Shown piece by piece: positions 1 through 9,925 of a stretch of 64,000 nt of DNA. Each line of letters begins with the position of its first letter. The first letter of the stretch is position 1. Both the position numbers and the translations under genes were made by a program. The stretch covers positions 1 to 64,000 of the forward strand of contig JADGCJ010000002.1 in assembly GCA_015229045.1 (NCBI GenBank), given 5' to 3'. The stretch is from Magnetococcales bacterium. Its GTDB lineage: Bacteria > Pseudomonadota > Magnetococcia > Magnetococcales > DC0425bin3. A model generated the notes under the pieces. It was not told where the DNA came from, ran no database searches, and saw only the letters and a list, made by a program, of their open reading frames with translations.

Positions 1-72
1 CCAGGAAGGGCACAGCCCTTCCTGGACCATCCCAGTCTTTCAATAGTTAAAAAACGACGCATCTTGGAATGG
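1..72. repeat. R1 palindrome and ACGACGCATC motif upstream of ntrC
   Basis: Bases 1-25 form a perfect palindrome with 11-bp arms (CCAGGAAGGGC / GCCCTTCCTGG) and a 3-nt loop. It is followed by a CTTTCAATAGTT stretch and the motif ACGACGCATC at 54-63. Almost the same block recurs at 6271-6340. It could terminate a gene lying upstream of the window, or be one module of the dispersed hairpin repeats found elsewhere here. Confidence 0.7.
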
Positions 73-118
73 ATTCGGTTTAATTTTTTTCAATTTTTTT
101 TCAGGGAGGAGTATCCCC

Positions 119-1609
<1,491 letters not shown>

Positions 1610-1639
1610 CAGAATGTTTTTGACCTTTCAAACATCAGA

Positions 1640-1660
1640 AACGACGTATCCCGAAATGGA
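1640..1660 (+). repeat. ACGACGTATC motif copy
   Basis: A variant of the ACGACGCATC motif (ACGACGTATC at 1641-1650, followed by CCGAAATGG), preceded by CTTTCAA. It lies between ntrC and the chemoreceptor gene. Other copies are at 54, 6326 and 58363. Function unknown. Confidence 0.4.
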
Positions 1661-1765
1661 TTTTGTCTGGAGGAGAAAAGAGGGGAGGGGAATGACACGT
1701 TGCCCGATTCCGTTTTCGGATCGAGATGGATGATTGGCATGACACGTTGAAATGGGGGAAGGCAT

Positions 1766-3304
1766 ATGTCTGCAATCGGGGGAGGGCGTTCATGGCAGCC
1801 GGGGATCAAGGGTTCTCTGCTGTTCATGGGTTTGGTTTTGCTCGTCATGACGGTACTGTCAGGCAGTTTGTTTCATCTGGTGTCCAGACTCGGCACGACC
1901 GATGTTGCGACCCGGGAGGTGATCGAACCCCTGCACAGGATCGCGCAATTTATTCTGGGCGTGTGTGGAGTCGGTTGGGCGTTGCTGGTGCTTGTCGCGC
2001 GTGCCATCCTGCGACAACTGGGTGGGGAGCTCTCTGAGGTGACGGAGATCGTCAACCGCGTGGCCCAGGGAGAGTTGGGCATGAAGTTTGACCCTGACCG
2101 CCAGTCCATGGGCATCTATGGTGCCCTGAGAAACATGGTGGGTAACCTGAAAGAGACGGTCAACTCTCTGGTGACCGTGGGCGAAGAGGTGGTTCAGGAG
2201 AGTCGGCAAGTCAACGCCGCCGCGCAAAAGGTTTCCGATGGGGCCGCACGACAGGCTGCCTCCGTGGAAGAGAGTTCCGCCGCCGTGGAGCAGATGAGCG
2301 CCGCCATTCACCAAAACACCGACCATGCCCGTTCCACCGGAGGCATGGCCGAAAAAAATGCCGGCGATGCTGCCCAAGGTGGCAAGGCGGTCGATGAGGC
2401 AGTGGAGGCCATGCGCCAGATCGCCGGCAAGATATCCATCATTGAGGAGATTTCCCGTCGAACCAATCTGCTGGCTCTGAACGCTGCCATTGAGGCCGCC
2501 CGGGCTGGTGAACATGGCAAAGGGTTTGCGGTGGTGGCCGCCGAGGTGCGTAAACTCGCCGAACGCAGTCAGGGGGCAGCCAGCGAGATCACCCAGATTG
2601 CCAACCGCAGTGTCCATATCGCTGAAACGGCTGGAAATTTGTTGAAAAACCTCGTTCCCGACATTCAGAAGACCGCCCAATTGGTCCAGGGGATCGCTAC
2701 CAGTTCCCTCGAGCAGGATCAAGGGGCTACTCAGCTCAATCATGCCATTCAGCAACTGGACCAGGTGATTCAGAGCAACTCTGCTTCCGCCGAGGATCTG
2801 GCGTCCACTGCTGACCAGTTGTCCACTCAGGCCAACAAGCTGCAAGGGGTCATCTCTTTTTTCCAGCTGGACGACATGGGTAGCGGAGACCACGCGCTCC
2901 TGATGCCTTGGACCGATAAATTGAGCGTCAACATCGAGGAGATGGACCAGCAACATCGCCGACTGGTGGATCTGGTCAACCAGATCTATGTCGCCGTGCG
3001 GGCCGGAGAGATCGAACGCGGTTTGAAAACCATCCTGCCGGAGTTGGTCAACTATACGGTCAAACATTTTCAGGATGAGGAGGCCCTGTTTGAAGGCCAT
3101 GGCTTTCCGGATACACCACGACATAAACAGGAGCATGTCAAACTGGTCAACAGGGTCGGCGAGTTTTTGAAACGTCTGGAAAAGGGCGGGGATCGTGCAT
3201 CCGCCTTGGAGTTGTTGGGCTTTCTTAAATCCTGGCTCGTGGAACATATCATGGGAACCGATTCCCAATATGGCCGCTATCTTAACAGCAAGGGGATCTA
3301 TTGA
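1766..3304 (+). CDS. Methyl-accepting chemotaxis protein with C-terminal hemerythrin domain
   Basis: A 512-residue chemoreceptor. Two membrane segments (about 17-39 and 60-82) bracket only about 20 residues, so there is no real periplasmic sensor. HAMP and the long cytoplasmic signalling coiled coil follow, with the conserved hairpin tip ([17 protein letters not shown]). The last about 130 residues are a bacteriohemerythrin domain with its di-iron ligand pattern: QQH near its start, HFQDEE, HKQEH and HIMGTD. In this family the domain binds oxygen or senses redox, so the input is probably cytoplasmic oxygen, like DcrH-type receptors (inference). A good GGGGGAAGG ribosome site precedes the ATG. 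hisC starts 12 bp downstream, probably co-transcribed. Confidence 0.92.
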   Translation: MSAIGGGRSWQPGIKGSLLFMGLVLLVMTVLSGSLFHLVSRLGTTDVATREVIEPLHRIAQFILGVCGVGWALLVLVARAILRQLGGELSEVTEIVNRVAQGELGMKFDPDRQSMGIYGALRNMVGNLKETVNSLVTVGEEVVQESRQVNAAAQKVSDGAARQAASVEESSAAVEQMSAAIHQNTDHARSTGGMAEKNAGDAAQGGKAVDEAVEAMRQIAGKISIIEEISRRTNLLALNAAIEAARAGEHGKGFAVVAAEVRKLAERSQGAASEITQIANRSVHIAETAGNLLKNLVPDIQKTAQLVQGIATSSLEQDQGATQLNHAIQQLDQVIQSNSASAEDLASTADQLSTQANKLQGVISFFQLDDMGSGDHALLMPWTDKLSVNIEEMDQQHRRLVDLVNQIYVAVRAGEIERGLKTILPELVNYTVKHFQDEEALFEGHGFPDTPRHKQEHVKLVNRVGEFLKRLEKGGDRASALELLGFLKSWLVEHIMGTDSQYGRYLNSKGIY

Positions 3305-3316
3305 CAGGAGTATTTC

Positions 3317-4402
3317 ATGACCCTGCAACGCTGGGTACGTCCGAACATTCTGGCCATGGCCGGTTATACCCCGGGGGAGCAGCCCCCTGCCGGGCAGCCG
3401 GTGATCAAGCTCAACACCAACGAAAATCCCTACGGTCCGCCCGAGGTGGTTCGCCAGGCCATCGTTGCGGCGGCGGGGGAGAGTTTGCGTCTCTATCCGC
3501 CACCCGATGCCAGGCCGGTTCGCGAGGCCGCCGCTCGTGCCTATGGTGTCAAGCCGGAACAGGTGGTGGTTGGCAACGGTTCCGACGACCTGTTGACCAT
3601 GGTGATGCGTCTGTTTGCTGACACGGACCGCAGCGTGGCCGCCCCGGATCCCACCTACACCCTGTACGAACCTCTGACCCGGATGCAAAACGGGCGCTAT
3701 GTGGCCGTTCCCTGGGGAGAAAATCTGGCCCTGCCCGTGGCTGAACTGGTCGCCACCCAGGCCCCTTTGATCATCGTTACCCGGCCCAACGCACCGACGG
3801 GGCACACGGTCGGGCTGGACGCCGTGGCCGATCTTTGCCGACGCACGTCGGGGGTGGTGCTTCTGGATGAGGCCTACGCCGATTTTGCCGACGATACCGG
3901 CCTGGGTTTGTTGCCGAATCATCCCAATCTGTTGCTGATTCGCAGTTTTTCCAAATCCCTGTCGCTGGCGGGTTTGCGTATTGGTCTTGGGTTCATGTCT
4001 CCGGCCCTGGCGTTGGAGATGCACAAGGTGCGCGACTCCTACAATCTGGACCGACTCGCCCAGGCGGCTGCCACGGCGGCGCTGACCCATCTGGAGGCTT
4101 TTCGACCGGCCATCGATGCCATTCGTGCCGAACGTCGTCGCAGCACAGACCAATTGCGGCAACGCGGTTTTCAGGTACCGGAGAGCCAGGCCAATTTCAT
4201 TCTTGCCACCGTTCCGCCTGGAATTCGCACTGGCGCCGAATGGACGGCAGCCTTGAAAAAACAGGGTATTTTGATCCGTTACTTTGCCGCCGACCCCCGC
4301 CTGGCGGACAAACTTCGCATCACCATCGGCACACCCGCCGAAATGGATGCCCTTTTCCGGGCGATGGATCGGGTCTTGGCTGGAAGGGAGGAGGCTTTTT
4401 AG
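3317..4402 (+). CDS. hisC: Histidinol-phosphate aminotransferase
   Basis: A 361-residue class I/II PLP aminotransferase that converts imidazole-acetol phosphate to histidinol phosphate in histidine synthesis. Visible family marks are the N-terminal KLNTNENPYGPP, the substrate motif RPNAPTG, the DEAYADF stretch, and the PLP lysine in RSFSKSLSLAGLRIG. The length is normal for HisC. It starts 12 bp after the chemoreceptor stop, with an AGGAG site overlapping that junction. No other his gene is nearby, so this is a detached his gene or a broad-range aminotransferase of the HisC family. Confidence 0.9.
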   Translation: MTLQRWVRPNILAMAGYTPGEQPPAGQPVIKLNTNENPYGPPEVVRQAIVAAAGESLRLYPPPDARPVREAAARAYGVKPEQVVVGNGSDDLLTMVMRLFADTDRSVAAPDPTYTLYEPLTRMQNGRYVAVPWGENLALPVAELVATQAPLIIVTRPNAPTGHTVGLDAVADLCRRTSGVVLLDEAYADFADDTGLGLLPNHPNLLLIRSFSKSLSLAGLRIGLGFMSPALALEMHKVRDSYNLDRLAQAAATAALTHLEAFRPAIDAIRAERRRSTDQLRQRGFQVPESQANFILATVPPGIRTGAEWTAALKKQGILIRYFAADPRLADKLRITIGTPAEMDALFRAMDRVLAGREEAF

Positions 4403-4410
4403 TCTTTCAT

Positions 4411-4447
4411 GTAGGGTTTGGGGCGAAGCCCCAATAAAGTTTTTTTG
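4411..4447 (+). terminator. Likely rho-independent terminator of hisC (R2 core hairpin)
   Basis: The stem TTGGGGC / GCCCCAA (4418-4424 with 4428-4434) with a GAA loop is followed by AATAAAG and a run of seven T. It sits just after the hisC stop. The same hairpin is the core of the R2 repeats, so termination may be a by-product of the repeat. Confidence 0.45.
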
Positions 4448-4467
4448 AATTATCAAAAGGGGTTGGG

Positions 4468-4600
4468 GGATCCAAGGGGGAGGCTCCGCCTGCCCCCTTG
4501 GTGGGGTTTGGGGCGAAGCCCCAATAAAGTCTTTCACGTCAATATCTTTCCCGATCACAAAGAAACCACTTGTTCCAAGGCAGACGCGGTTTGGCATGGA
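4468..4600 (+). repeat. R2 modular hairpin repeat, full copy
   Basis: Order of modules: a long imperfect palindrome (CCAAGGGGGAGGC...GCCTGCCCCCTTGG), the core hairpin GGGTTTGGGGCGAAGCCCC, then a conserved tail AAAGTCTTTCACGTCAATAT, then TTTCCCGATCACAAA and a degenerate TTCC...CGCGGTTT end. The same order with a different first palindrome occurs at 19676 and, inverted, at 6053-6300. The tail runs into the start of the broken nuclease gene. Confidence 0.7.
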
Positions 4601-5035
4601 AAACCAAAAAGAAAAAAACCGATCCCAGTATGATACAACCTTCAAGGATTTGTTTGGATCGATTGCCGGGAGTTGCTGTCCAGCCCATCGCTGGAGGAGA
4701 ATATTCTGGCCATTCTCTGCCAGATGGAGAATAAACAGGGAACCATTCGGGAAATTTTGTACCGCATCAGCGTGTTGCCCCCGAAGGCCAGGGCCGACGC
4801 CCTGACGAAACTGGTCATTCTGTCCAGGCTGCGTAAACTGGAAGCTGCTGTCAAAACGGAGGCTGAAGAGATGGCACTCATCTTTAACGTCATGGAAAAC
4901 GATGTCCTGCGCCCCCTATTCGTGAAAGCGCAATTGGACAGCGAGGAGAGGGGCCGCCAGGAAAGCGGCTGCGCAACGACCTGTTTTGGCCGACTGAATC
5001 AATTTATGGCGGTGGCCTGGGGATTTTCTTGGTAA
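4596..5035 (+). pseudogene. Remnant of Rpn/PD-(D/E)XK transposase-like nuclease gene
   Basis: Two pieces in different frames. From 4596 the start reads MENQKEKNRSQYDTTFKDLFG, typical of the N-terminus of Rpn-type (YhgA-like) nuclease proteins. From about 4658 another frame carries the C-terminal part (DCRELLSSPSLEENILAI... and LFVKAQLDSEERG), typical of the same family's end. The nuclease core between them, normally some 200 residues, is missing, so the gene has an internal deletion plus a frame change. The C-terminal frame alone could still give a peptide of about 120 residues from a TTG at 4673. The family assignment rests on remembered family wording. Confidence 0.5.
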
Positions 5036-5162
5036 ATTTTCTCCTTTTTCCCCTATACTGTGCCTCGGCGGTCGGGATGACCCTCTTGATCTGCCCCTCT
5101 TTTTCACCCTCTGTCATATCATGGAATGGCCAGCCAGGATCCTCTCCAGAAAGAGAACACCC

Positions 5163-6005
5163 ATGAAAAAATATGCCGCCGGTGGCTTTTCCCTCATCGA
5201 GCTTTCCATTGTCATGGTCATCGTGGGTCTTTTGCTCTCGATCGGCTTCTCCCTGATGCCCAACTATCTTCAATCTGCCAAGTACAGCGCCGCTCGCGCC
5301 CAGATGAAGGAGATTCAAAACGCCATCGAGGGGTTTGCCATCGCCAACAATCGGTTGCCGTGTCCTGATATTGATAGTGACGGGCTGGAAAATAAAACGG
5401 TCTCCACCAACACCATCTGCGACGCCTTCGGCAACACCGCTGGCAGCAGATACGATACCGCCGACCTTCCCTATCGCACATTGGGACTGGCCAGTAATCG
5501 CGATCCATGGGGGCGCACCATCAAATACGCCGTCTACATGCGCACCAGTGGCGATACCGGGGATTTGGCCACTACCGCCGGCACCATCAATCGGACGAAT
5601 TTTTGCACAAAACTTACGACAGCTCTGACGAACAGCCAAACTGCAAATGCAAATCCTTCCACGGATATCCATGTTGCCCGCATATCTTCTACCACCAACA
5701 ATGACACCTACATTACCAATGCCAACTCCACCTGTAGCACTGGAACGACCGTCGGGACCATGGAAGGGACTGTCATGGCCTATATCCTTGCCAGCTCCGG
5801 TATCAATAACGCGAATAAGACGAACGCGGCTGGCTATTTCGATGGCCGGAACAACCCTGGCAACAGCCTTTGCTTTGAAAGTCCCGACCGGAAGCTGCTT
5901 TTGCTGGATTCAGAACAAACCAGTGCCACTGTCACCAACAACTATGACGACATTGTCTATACTGGCAGCATCTCTGGCCTGATCAGCACGTTGCAATGCA
6001 ACTGA
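5163..6005 (+). CDS. Prepilin-like protein with type IV pilin N-terminus
   Basis: A 280-residue protein beginning with a class III prepilin signal: a short basic leader, then GG^FSLIELS with Glu at mature position 5, then one hydrophobic helix (IVMVIVGLLLSIGFSLM). PilD-type peptidase would cut and methylate it. The body is rich in Thr, Asn and Ala, with an RLPCPD motif and several cysteines that may pair outside the cell. I take the ATG at 5163 because it gives the normal short leader. An in-frame ATG at 5121 would add 14 residues that do not belong. No pilus assembly gene is nearby, so it could be a minor pilin or a type II secretion-like pseudopilin. Confidence 0.82.
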   Translation: MKKYAAGGFSLIELSIVMVIVGLLLSIGFSLMPNYLQSAKYSAARAQMKEIQNAIEGFAIANNRLPCPDIDSDGLENKTVSTNTICDAFGNTAGSRYDTADLPYRTLGLASNRDPWGRTIKYAVYMRTSGDTGDLATTAGTINRTNFCTKLTTALTNSQTANANPSTDIHVARISSTTNNDTYITNANSTCSTGTTVGTMEGTVMAYILASSGINNANKTNAAGYFDGRNNPGNSLCFESPDRKLLLLDSEQTSATVTNNYDDIVYTGSISGLISTLQCN

Positions 6006-6052
6006 AGCTCAAGAGGTTGTTCGAGAAGATTCTGAAAAAAATTGGCATGAAG

Positions 6053-6180
6053 GACTTTGTTGGGGCTTCGCCCCAAACCCCATTGGGGCTTCGCCCCAAA
6101 CCCCATTGGGGCTTCGCCCCAAACCCCACCAGGACTCTGTCCTGGACCTGCCAGGGAGCCAGCCCCCTGGACCCCGATTC
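6053..6180 (-). repeat. R2 modular repeat (inverted) with three tandem core hairpins
   Basis: Read on the minus strand this is GGGGTCCAGGGGGCTGG, the palindrome CCAGGACAGAGTCCTGG, and then three tandem 23-bp units of the core hairpin (6062-6127), ending in the usual AAAGT tail. Other copies have a single core. It lies between convergent genes. Confidence 0.75.
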
Positions 6181-6189
6181 GTTGCCGAG

Positions 6190-6345
6190 TGCTGAATAGT
6201 TACTGTTTTTTTTGTGATCGAGAGAAATATTGACATGAAAGACTCTATTGGGGCTTCGCCGCAAACCCCACCAGGAAGGGCACAGCCCTTCCTGGACCAT
6301 CCTAAGTCTTTCAATAGTTTAAAAAATGACGCATCTTGAAGCAGC
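6190..6345. repeat. R2 tail plus R1 palindrome, second composite copy
   Basis: On the minus strand: the R1 palindrome (6271-6295, identical to 1-25), TGGGGTTTGCGGCGAAGCCCC (one mismatch in the core stem), then the tail with GTCTTTCATGTCAATATTT and CTCGATCACAAA. On the plus strand the R1 part continues into CTTTCAATAGTTT and ATGACGCATC (6326-6335) as at the window start. The palindrome may serve as a terminator between the prepilin and the convergent HD gene. Confidence 0.7.
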
Positions 6346-6347
6346 CA

Positions 6348-7868
6348 TCACTTTCTGCTCGGAATGTCCACAACAAGGTCAGGATGGTAGAAATCACTCT
6401 TGAGCAGGGTGGCCACGGCGTGGTGCGCCCGGGGATCGACAAAAACCCTGACCAGACGCCGACGGTTGTGCCCCAGAAAATTAATGTGACTGGAAGCGCG
6501 TTCAGCCGCCACGGCCTGGCCGGATCCGTTCAGGACAAACACCGGATCCTGCAAATCGGCGGCATATTGCAGGTGAGCGTAGGGAGTTCGCTCCACGCTG
6601 TCCACCCGAACCAGAAAACGCAAAGGAATCAGGCGCGAACTCTCCTCGCCTGGAGAAACAACGGGAACGGGATGGGCACCCCTCTTGCGGAAAAACGCCT
6701 CCAGATTCCGGGCACCTTGCAGATCACGAATGACATCCGAACGGAGAGGCTGCTGCGTATCTTCGGGATCGGTCATGTGCCAGTACAGGCGTCGATAGAG
6801 GGGTTTCCGGTCGCGAAACAACCGGCTCTTCCAGCGCAGTTCACCCCAGGGCAACGGAACATCAGGCGGAAGCATGGCCCAATGGTTGACGGCATAATCG
6901 ACAACCGTATCATCCAGGGCCAGAAAAAGATCGAGAGGCAGAGGCTGGATGGCGGGATCCTTGACAACATCGAGAAACCGGCTCAATTCAGGCGGGGTTC
7001 CGGGTGGATAGACGCCCAGGCTCTCCCGACCCCAGATCAAGACCGCAAAAAGGTGCATGAGCAGTGAGTCCATGGCCCGGATGGTCTTGTGGTGATAGAC
7101 CTGACGATACATGTTGTCACGGGCGACGATATAACTCTCCAGGGCGGTGGGTCCACGGGTGATATCCACACACAGGCGCACCACCCCGGCCACCTCGCGC
7201 AGACGCAGGCTGTGCAACAACCACTCCAGGTCATAACGACCATAGGTGACGCCGGTAAAATAGGCATCGCGCAGCAGATAATCCATGCGGTCGGCATCGA
7301 GCTGGCTGGAGATGATCTGTCGGCCAAAAGGGTCCGGGCCATGGGCACGATGGTCATCGCCCATGATGCGATGCAGGCCCTGAAAAAAGCTCTCTTCGTT
7401 CAGACCCAGCCGATGGCAATGGCGCGTGATCATCGAACGAATGGCACCCGGCTCGGCAATCATGCGCCAGCCGAGGGATTCATGATGATCGGTCGCGCTG
7501 AACAGGGTTTCAAAGAGATGCGAATAGGGGCCATGCCCCAGGTCATGCAGCAGGGCAGCCACCTTGACCTGCAAGGCGGCTACACGATCCAGCGGCGCCG
7601 CATCCTGCGTACCCAGAATGCGCAGGATGCGTTTGGCCAGGTGCATCACCCCCAGGGCGTGGGAGAAACGGCTATGTTCGGCGGTGGGATAGACGCGGGA
7701 GGCCGTCCCCAACTGGCGAATGCGACGCAAACGCTGCACCGGCGGCGTATCGATCAAATCCAGGATCAGGGCATCGCCCCACTCCACGGGATCCTGGGCG
7801 GGGCCGCTCTCCTCGCGATCCAGGGAGATCATGTCGTGGATGGCATCCCGGAACACCTTGCGCGTCAT
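6348..7868 (-). CDS. HD-domain phosphohydrolase, YwfO/dGTPase-like
   Basis: A 506-residue HD-superfamily hydrolase of the COG1078 type. The N-terminus has DPVEWGDALILDLIDTPPVQ and RLRRIRQLG, followed by the metal-binding set: H in EHSRFSHALG, HD in LLHDLGHGPYSH, and a later D in SQLDADRMDYLL. Relatives hydrolyse dNTPs or other nucleotides, and the substrate here is unknown. The C-terminal about 150 residues have no motif I recognise. Its start overlaps the end of the next minus-strand HD gene by 4 bp (ATGA), so the two are translationally coupled. Confidence 0.85.
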   Translation of the reverse strand: MTRKVFRDAIHDMISLDREESGPAQDPVEWGDALILDLIDTPPVQRLRRIRQLGTASRVYPTAEHSRFSHALGVMHLAKRILRILGTQDAAPLDRVAALQVKVAALLHDLGHGPYSHLFETLFSATDHHESLGWRMIAEPGAIRSMITRHCHRLGLNEESFFQGLHRIMGDDHRAHGPDPFGRQIISSQLDADRMDYLLRDAYFTGVTYGRYDLEWLLHSLRLREVAGVVRLCVDITRGPTALESYIVARDNMYRQVYHHKTIRAMDSLLMHLFAVLIWGRESLGVYPPGTPPELSRFLDVVKDPAIQPLPLDLFLALDDTVVDYAVNHWAMLPPDVPLPWGELRWKSRLFRDRKPLYRRLYWHMTDPEDTQQPLRSDVIRDLQGARNLEAFFRKRGAHPVPVVSPGEESSRLIPLRFLVRVDSVERTPYAHLQYAADLQDPVFVLNGSGQAVAAERASSHINFLGHNRRRLVRVFVDPRAHHAVATLLKSDFYHPDLVVDIPSRK

Positions 7869-8302
7869 CTATCGCGGCCTGCCAGCAGGTAGTCCCAGGC
7901 GCGGCGATAACGGGCCATGCGTTCCCAATCCTTGGGCAGGGGTTCGACCGGCAGGCGGCGCAGATTCATGTTGTCTTTCAGATCGGCCAGTTTGACCCGC
8001 CGTGCCAGGGTGTTGCTGCCCAGCCGCTTGATGTATGTCTCATAGGAGACCTCGGGGCGATGGGTCATATGATCGACAGCGGCCAGCACCTCTTCGGAAA
8101 ACCCTTGTTTGCGCAAATCATCCAGGGTGACCGAGGTATCCTCCACGACATCGTGCAGCATGGCGACGATGCGCTCCTCCTCGGAGGACAATTTCAGCAT
8201 CAGGCGCAACGGGTGGAGGATGTAGGGTTGGCCAGCCTTGTCGGTTTGCCCCTGATGGGCCTGCACAGCGACGGCGATGGCCAGTTCGAGAAAGTTTGTC
8301 AT
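7865..8302 (-). CDS. Small HD hydrolase resembling the (p)ppGpp hydrolase domain
   Basis: A 145-residue stand-alone HD domain like the hydrolase half of RelA/SpoT (MESH1 or small alarmone hydrolase type). Motifs: AHQGQTDKAGQPYILHP, the HD-ED pair in AMLHDVVEDT, and KLADLKDN near the C-terminus. There is no synthetase, TGS or ACT domain. Known members of this family split ppGpp or related nucleotides. It sits between nadA (2 bp gap) and the larger HD gene (4 bp overlap), so all three probably form one operon, nadA first. The exact substrate is inference. Confidence 0.82.
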   Translation of the reverse strand: MTNFLELAIAVAVQAHQGQTDKAGQPYILHPLRLMLKLSSEEERIVAMLHDVVEDTSVTLDDLRKQGFSEEVLAAVDHMTHRPEVSYETYIKRLGSNTLARRVKLADLKDNMNLRRLPVEPLPKDWERMARYRRAWDYLLAGRDR

Positions 8303-8304
8303 AG

Positions 8305-9411
8305 TTACACCACGGCCAGCATGCGATTCAGGGCGACACGGGCTGCTGCCGCCTCACGAGTCGGCACGGTAACGGGATTGACCACATGGCCCGCCAGAAG
8401 GTTTTCCAGGGTCCAGCACAGATGCTGTGGATCAATGCGAAACATGGTCGAACACATGCAGATGGTCGGACAGAGAAAATGGATCCCCTTGTCGGGCATC
8501 TCATTCTTCAGACGATTGACCAGGTTGAGTTCGGTGCCAATGGCCCATTCGGAGCCAGCAGGGGCAGCACGGACCACCGCCTGAATCTGCTCCGTGGAAC
8601 CCAGATGGTCTGCCAGGCGGCACACCTCGAAGGCGCATTCGGGGTGGACGATCACCTGAATGCCCGGCGTCCGTTGGCGAAACATCTCCACATGGGCCGG
8701 CATGAACATTTGGTGTACGGAACAAAACCCGTGCCATAAAATGACCTTCGCCTGGCGCAGGGCAGTCTCCGTCAGTCCACCCAAGGGTCCGGCGTCGGGG
8801 TTCCAGACGACGATCTGCTCCAGGGGGATGCCCAGCTTCCAGGCGCTGATGCGGCCCAGGTGTTGATCGGGAAAAAAGAGGACTTTTTCCCGCTGGGCAA
8901 AGGCCCATTGCAAAATTTTTTGTGCATTGGAGGAGGTGCATACCGTACCGCCGTGATCGCCACAGAAGGCCTTGAGATCGGCGGTGGAGTTGACATAGGT
9001 GATGGGTGTCACCAGCTTTTCGACAGCGACGACCTTGCCCATCTCTCGCCAGGTGGCAGCGACATCGGGAAGATTGGCCATGTCGGCCATCGAGCAACCG
9101 GCAGCCGGATCGGGCAGGATGGCGATCTGCTCCGGCCCGGAGAGAATATCCGCCACCTCAGCCATGAAGTGAACCCCGCAAAAGACGATATACCGTGCCT
9201 TGGGGCGTTGCGAGGCGAGGCGGGCGAGCTTGAGGGAGTCGCCGGTCAGGTCGGCGAAGCGATAGACCTCTTCCCGCTGGTAGTGGTGCCCCAGAATGAC
9301 GCACGACTCGCCGAGTTGTTCCTTGGCGCGGGTGATGCGCTGTTCCAGGACAGCCTCGTCGAGGGCATAGAGAGGTTCGAGGGGAATGGGAGGTTCTTGC
9401 ATGGTGGTCAC
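8305..9411 (-). CDS. nadA: Quinolinate synthase
   Basis: A 368-residue NadA, the [4Fe-4S] enzyme that condenses iminoaspartate with dihydroxyacetone phosphate to quinolinate in NAD synthesis. Family marks: ILGHHYQ near residue 40, FCGVHFMAEVA, PDPAAGCSMAD, a WHGFCSVHQMF cysteine, and the C-terminal CPTICMCSTM. The three cluster cysteines are therefore present. Length matches the family. nadB and nadC are not in the window. The gene heads the minus-strand run with two HD hydrolases. Confidence 0.95.
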   Translation of the reverse strand: MTTMQEPPIPLEPLYALDEAVLEQRITRAKEQLGESCVILGHHYQREEVYRFADLTGDSLKLARLASQRPKARYIVFCGVHFMAEVADILSGPEQIAILPDPAAGCSMADMANLPDVAATWREMGKVVAVEKLVTPITYVNSTADLKAFCGDHGGTVCTSSNAQKILQWAFAQREKVLFFPDQHLGRISAWKLGIPLEQIVVWNPDAGPLGGLTETALRQAKVILWHGFCSVHQMFMPAHVEMFRQRTPGIQVIVHPECAFEVCRLADHLGSTEQIQAVVRAAPAGSEWAIGTELNLVNRLKNEMPDKGIHFLCPTICMCSTMFRIDPQHLCWTLENLLAGHVVNPVTVPTREAAAARVALNRMLAVV

Positions 9412-9495
9412 TCACGCCCGGCTGGATTGGATGCAGGATGCCGGACCACTCTAGCAAGCTATGGTGTGGACGGAAAGAGGGATTGCGGGAGAAGG

Positions 9496-9549
9496 GTGCC
9501 TGCCCCAGATCGGTCCAGGCCAGGCGGCATCGGTCTGGAAACGGGCGAT
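9496..9549. repeat. 54-bp direct repeat, left copy (HIT-gene fragment)
   Basis: Fifty-three of 54 bases match 10341-10394, which lies inside the HIT-family gene. Read on the minus strand this copy still encodes the HIT residues from IARFQ to IWGRH before running out of frame similarity. The two copies bracket the parDE cassette. Confidence 0.8.
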
Positions 9550-9575
9550 CAACCCCTCTCCCTTTTGTATGGGTA

Positions 9576-9625
9576 TTGTCTACACTCCCTCTGTTTATGT
9601 ACAATAGCCATGCGTTCCGTGTACA
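9576..9625 (+). promoter_or_regulatory. Putative promoter and paired operator of parDE
   Basis: TTGTCT (9576-9581) and TACAAT (9600-9605) are spaced 18 bp, a fair sigma-70 promoter. Two identical palindromic hexamers TGTACA (9598-9603 and 9620-9625) lie 22 bp apart, two helical turns. One overlaps the -10 box, a layout expected for autorepression by a ParD dimer of dimers (inference). Confidence 0.4.
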
Positions 9626-9640
9626 GAGAAGGGGCATGGT

Positions 9641-9925
9641 ATGAATATAGAGTTTTCTCCTGTTGACGAGAACTATATCAGGGAGAAGGTGAAAAAGGGT
9701 TATTACAGCAATGCTGCTGAACTGGTGTGTGATGCCGTCCGGCATATGCGCCAGCAGGAGATCAGCAGGCAAGCCCTTCTTGAAGCTGCACTGGAGCTTG
9801 GAGAGCAGGACATTGCCGCCGGGCGGACACTTCCCTATACGCCATCCCTGCTCGACCAGATTGAACAGGATGCCCGGCAGCAGGTGTGCGCAGGAAAGGA
9901 TCCGCATCCGGATGTCGTTCCATAA
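9641..9925 (+). CDS. ParD-like antitoxin
   Basis: A 94-residue antitoxin of the ParD/CopG group. The N-terminus MNIEFSPVDENYIREKVKKG with NAAELVCDAVR is the ribbon-helix-helix DNA-binding part. The acidic, flexible C-terminus would wrap the toxin. An AGAAGGGG ribosome site precedes the ATG. The toxin gene starts 14 bp before this gene's stop. It probably represses its own promoter. Confidence 0.85.
   Translation: MNIEFSPVDENYIREKVKKGYYSNAAELVCDAVRHMRQQEISRQALLEAALELGEQDIAAGRTLPYTPSLLDQIEQDARQQVCAGKDPHPDVVP

Noticed and set aside
1690..1750. Sigma-54 promoter upstream of the hemerythrin chemoreceptor
   Set aside because: TTGGCATGACACGTTG and a second ATGACACGTTG look similar, but the spacing from GG to the TGC part is off by one, and the GC is missing in one of them.
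1859..4645. A 928-codon open frame on the minus strand opposite the chemoreceptor and hisC
   Set aside because: It is the antisense of two clearly recognised genes; its product is rich in His, Gln and Gly, typical of antisense frames in GC-rich DNA, and it has no family motif.
6062..6127. Possible CRISPR array
   Set aside because: The three 23-bp units are directly joined, without spacers, and belong to the R2 hairpin family.
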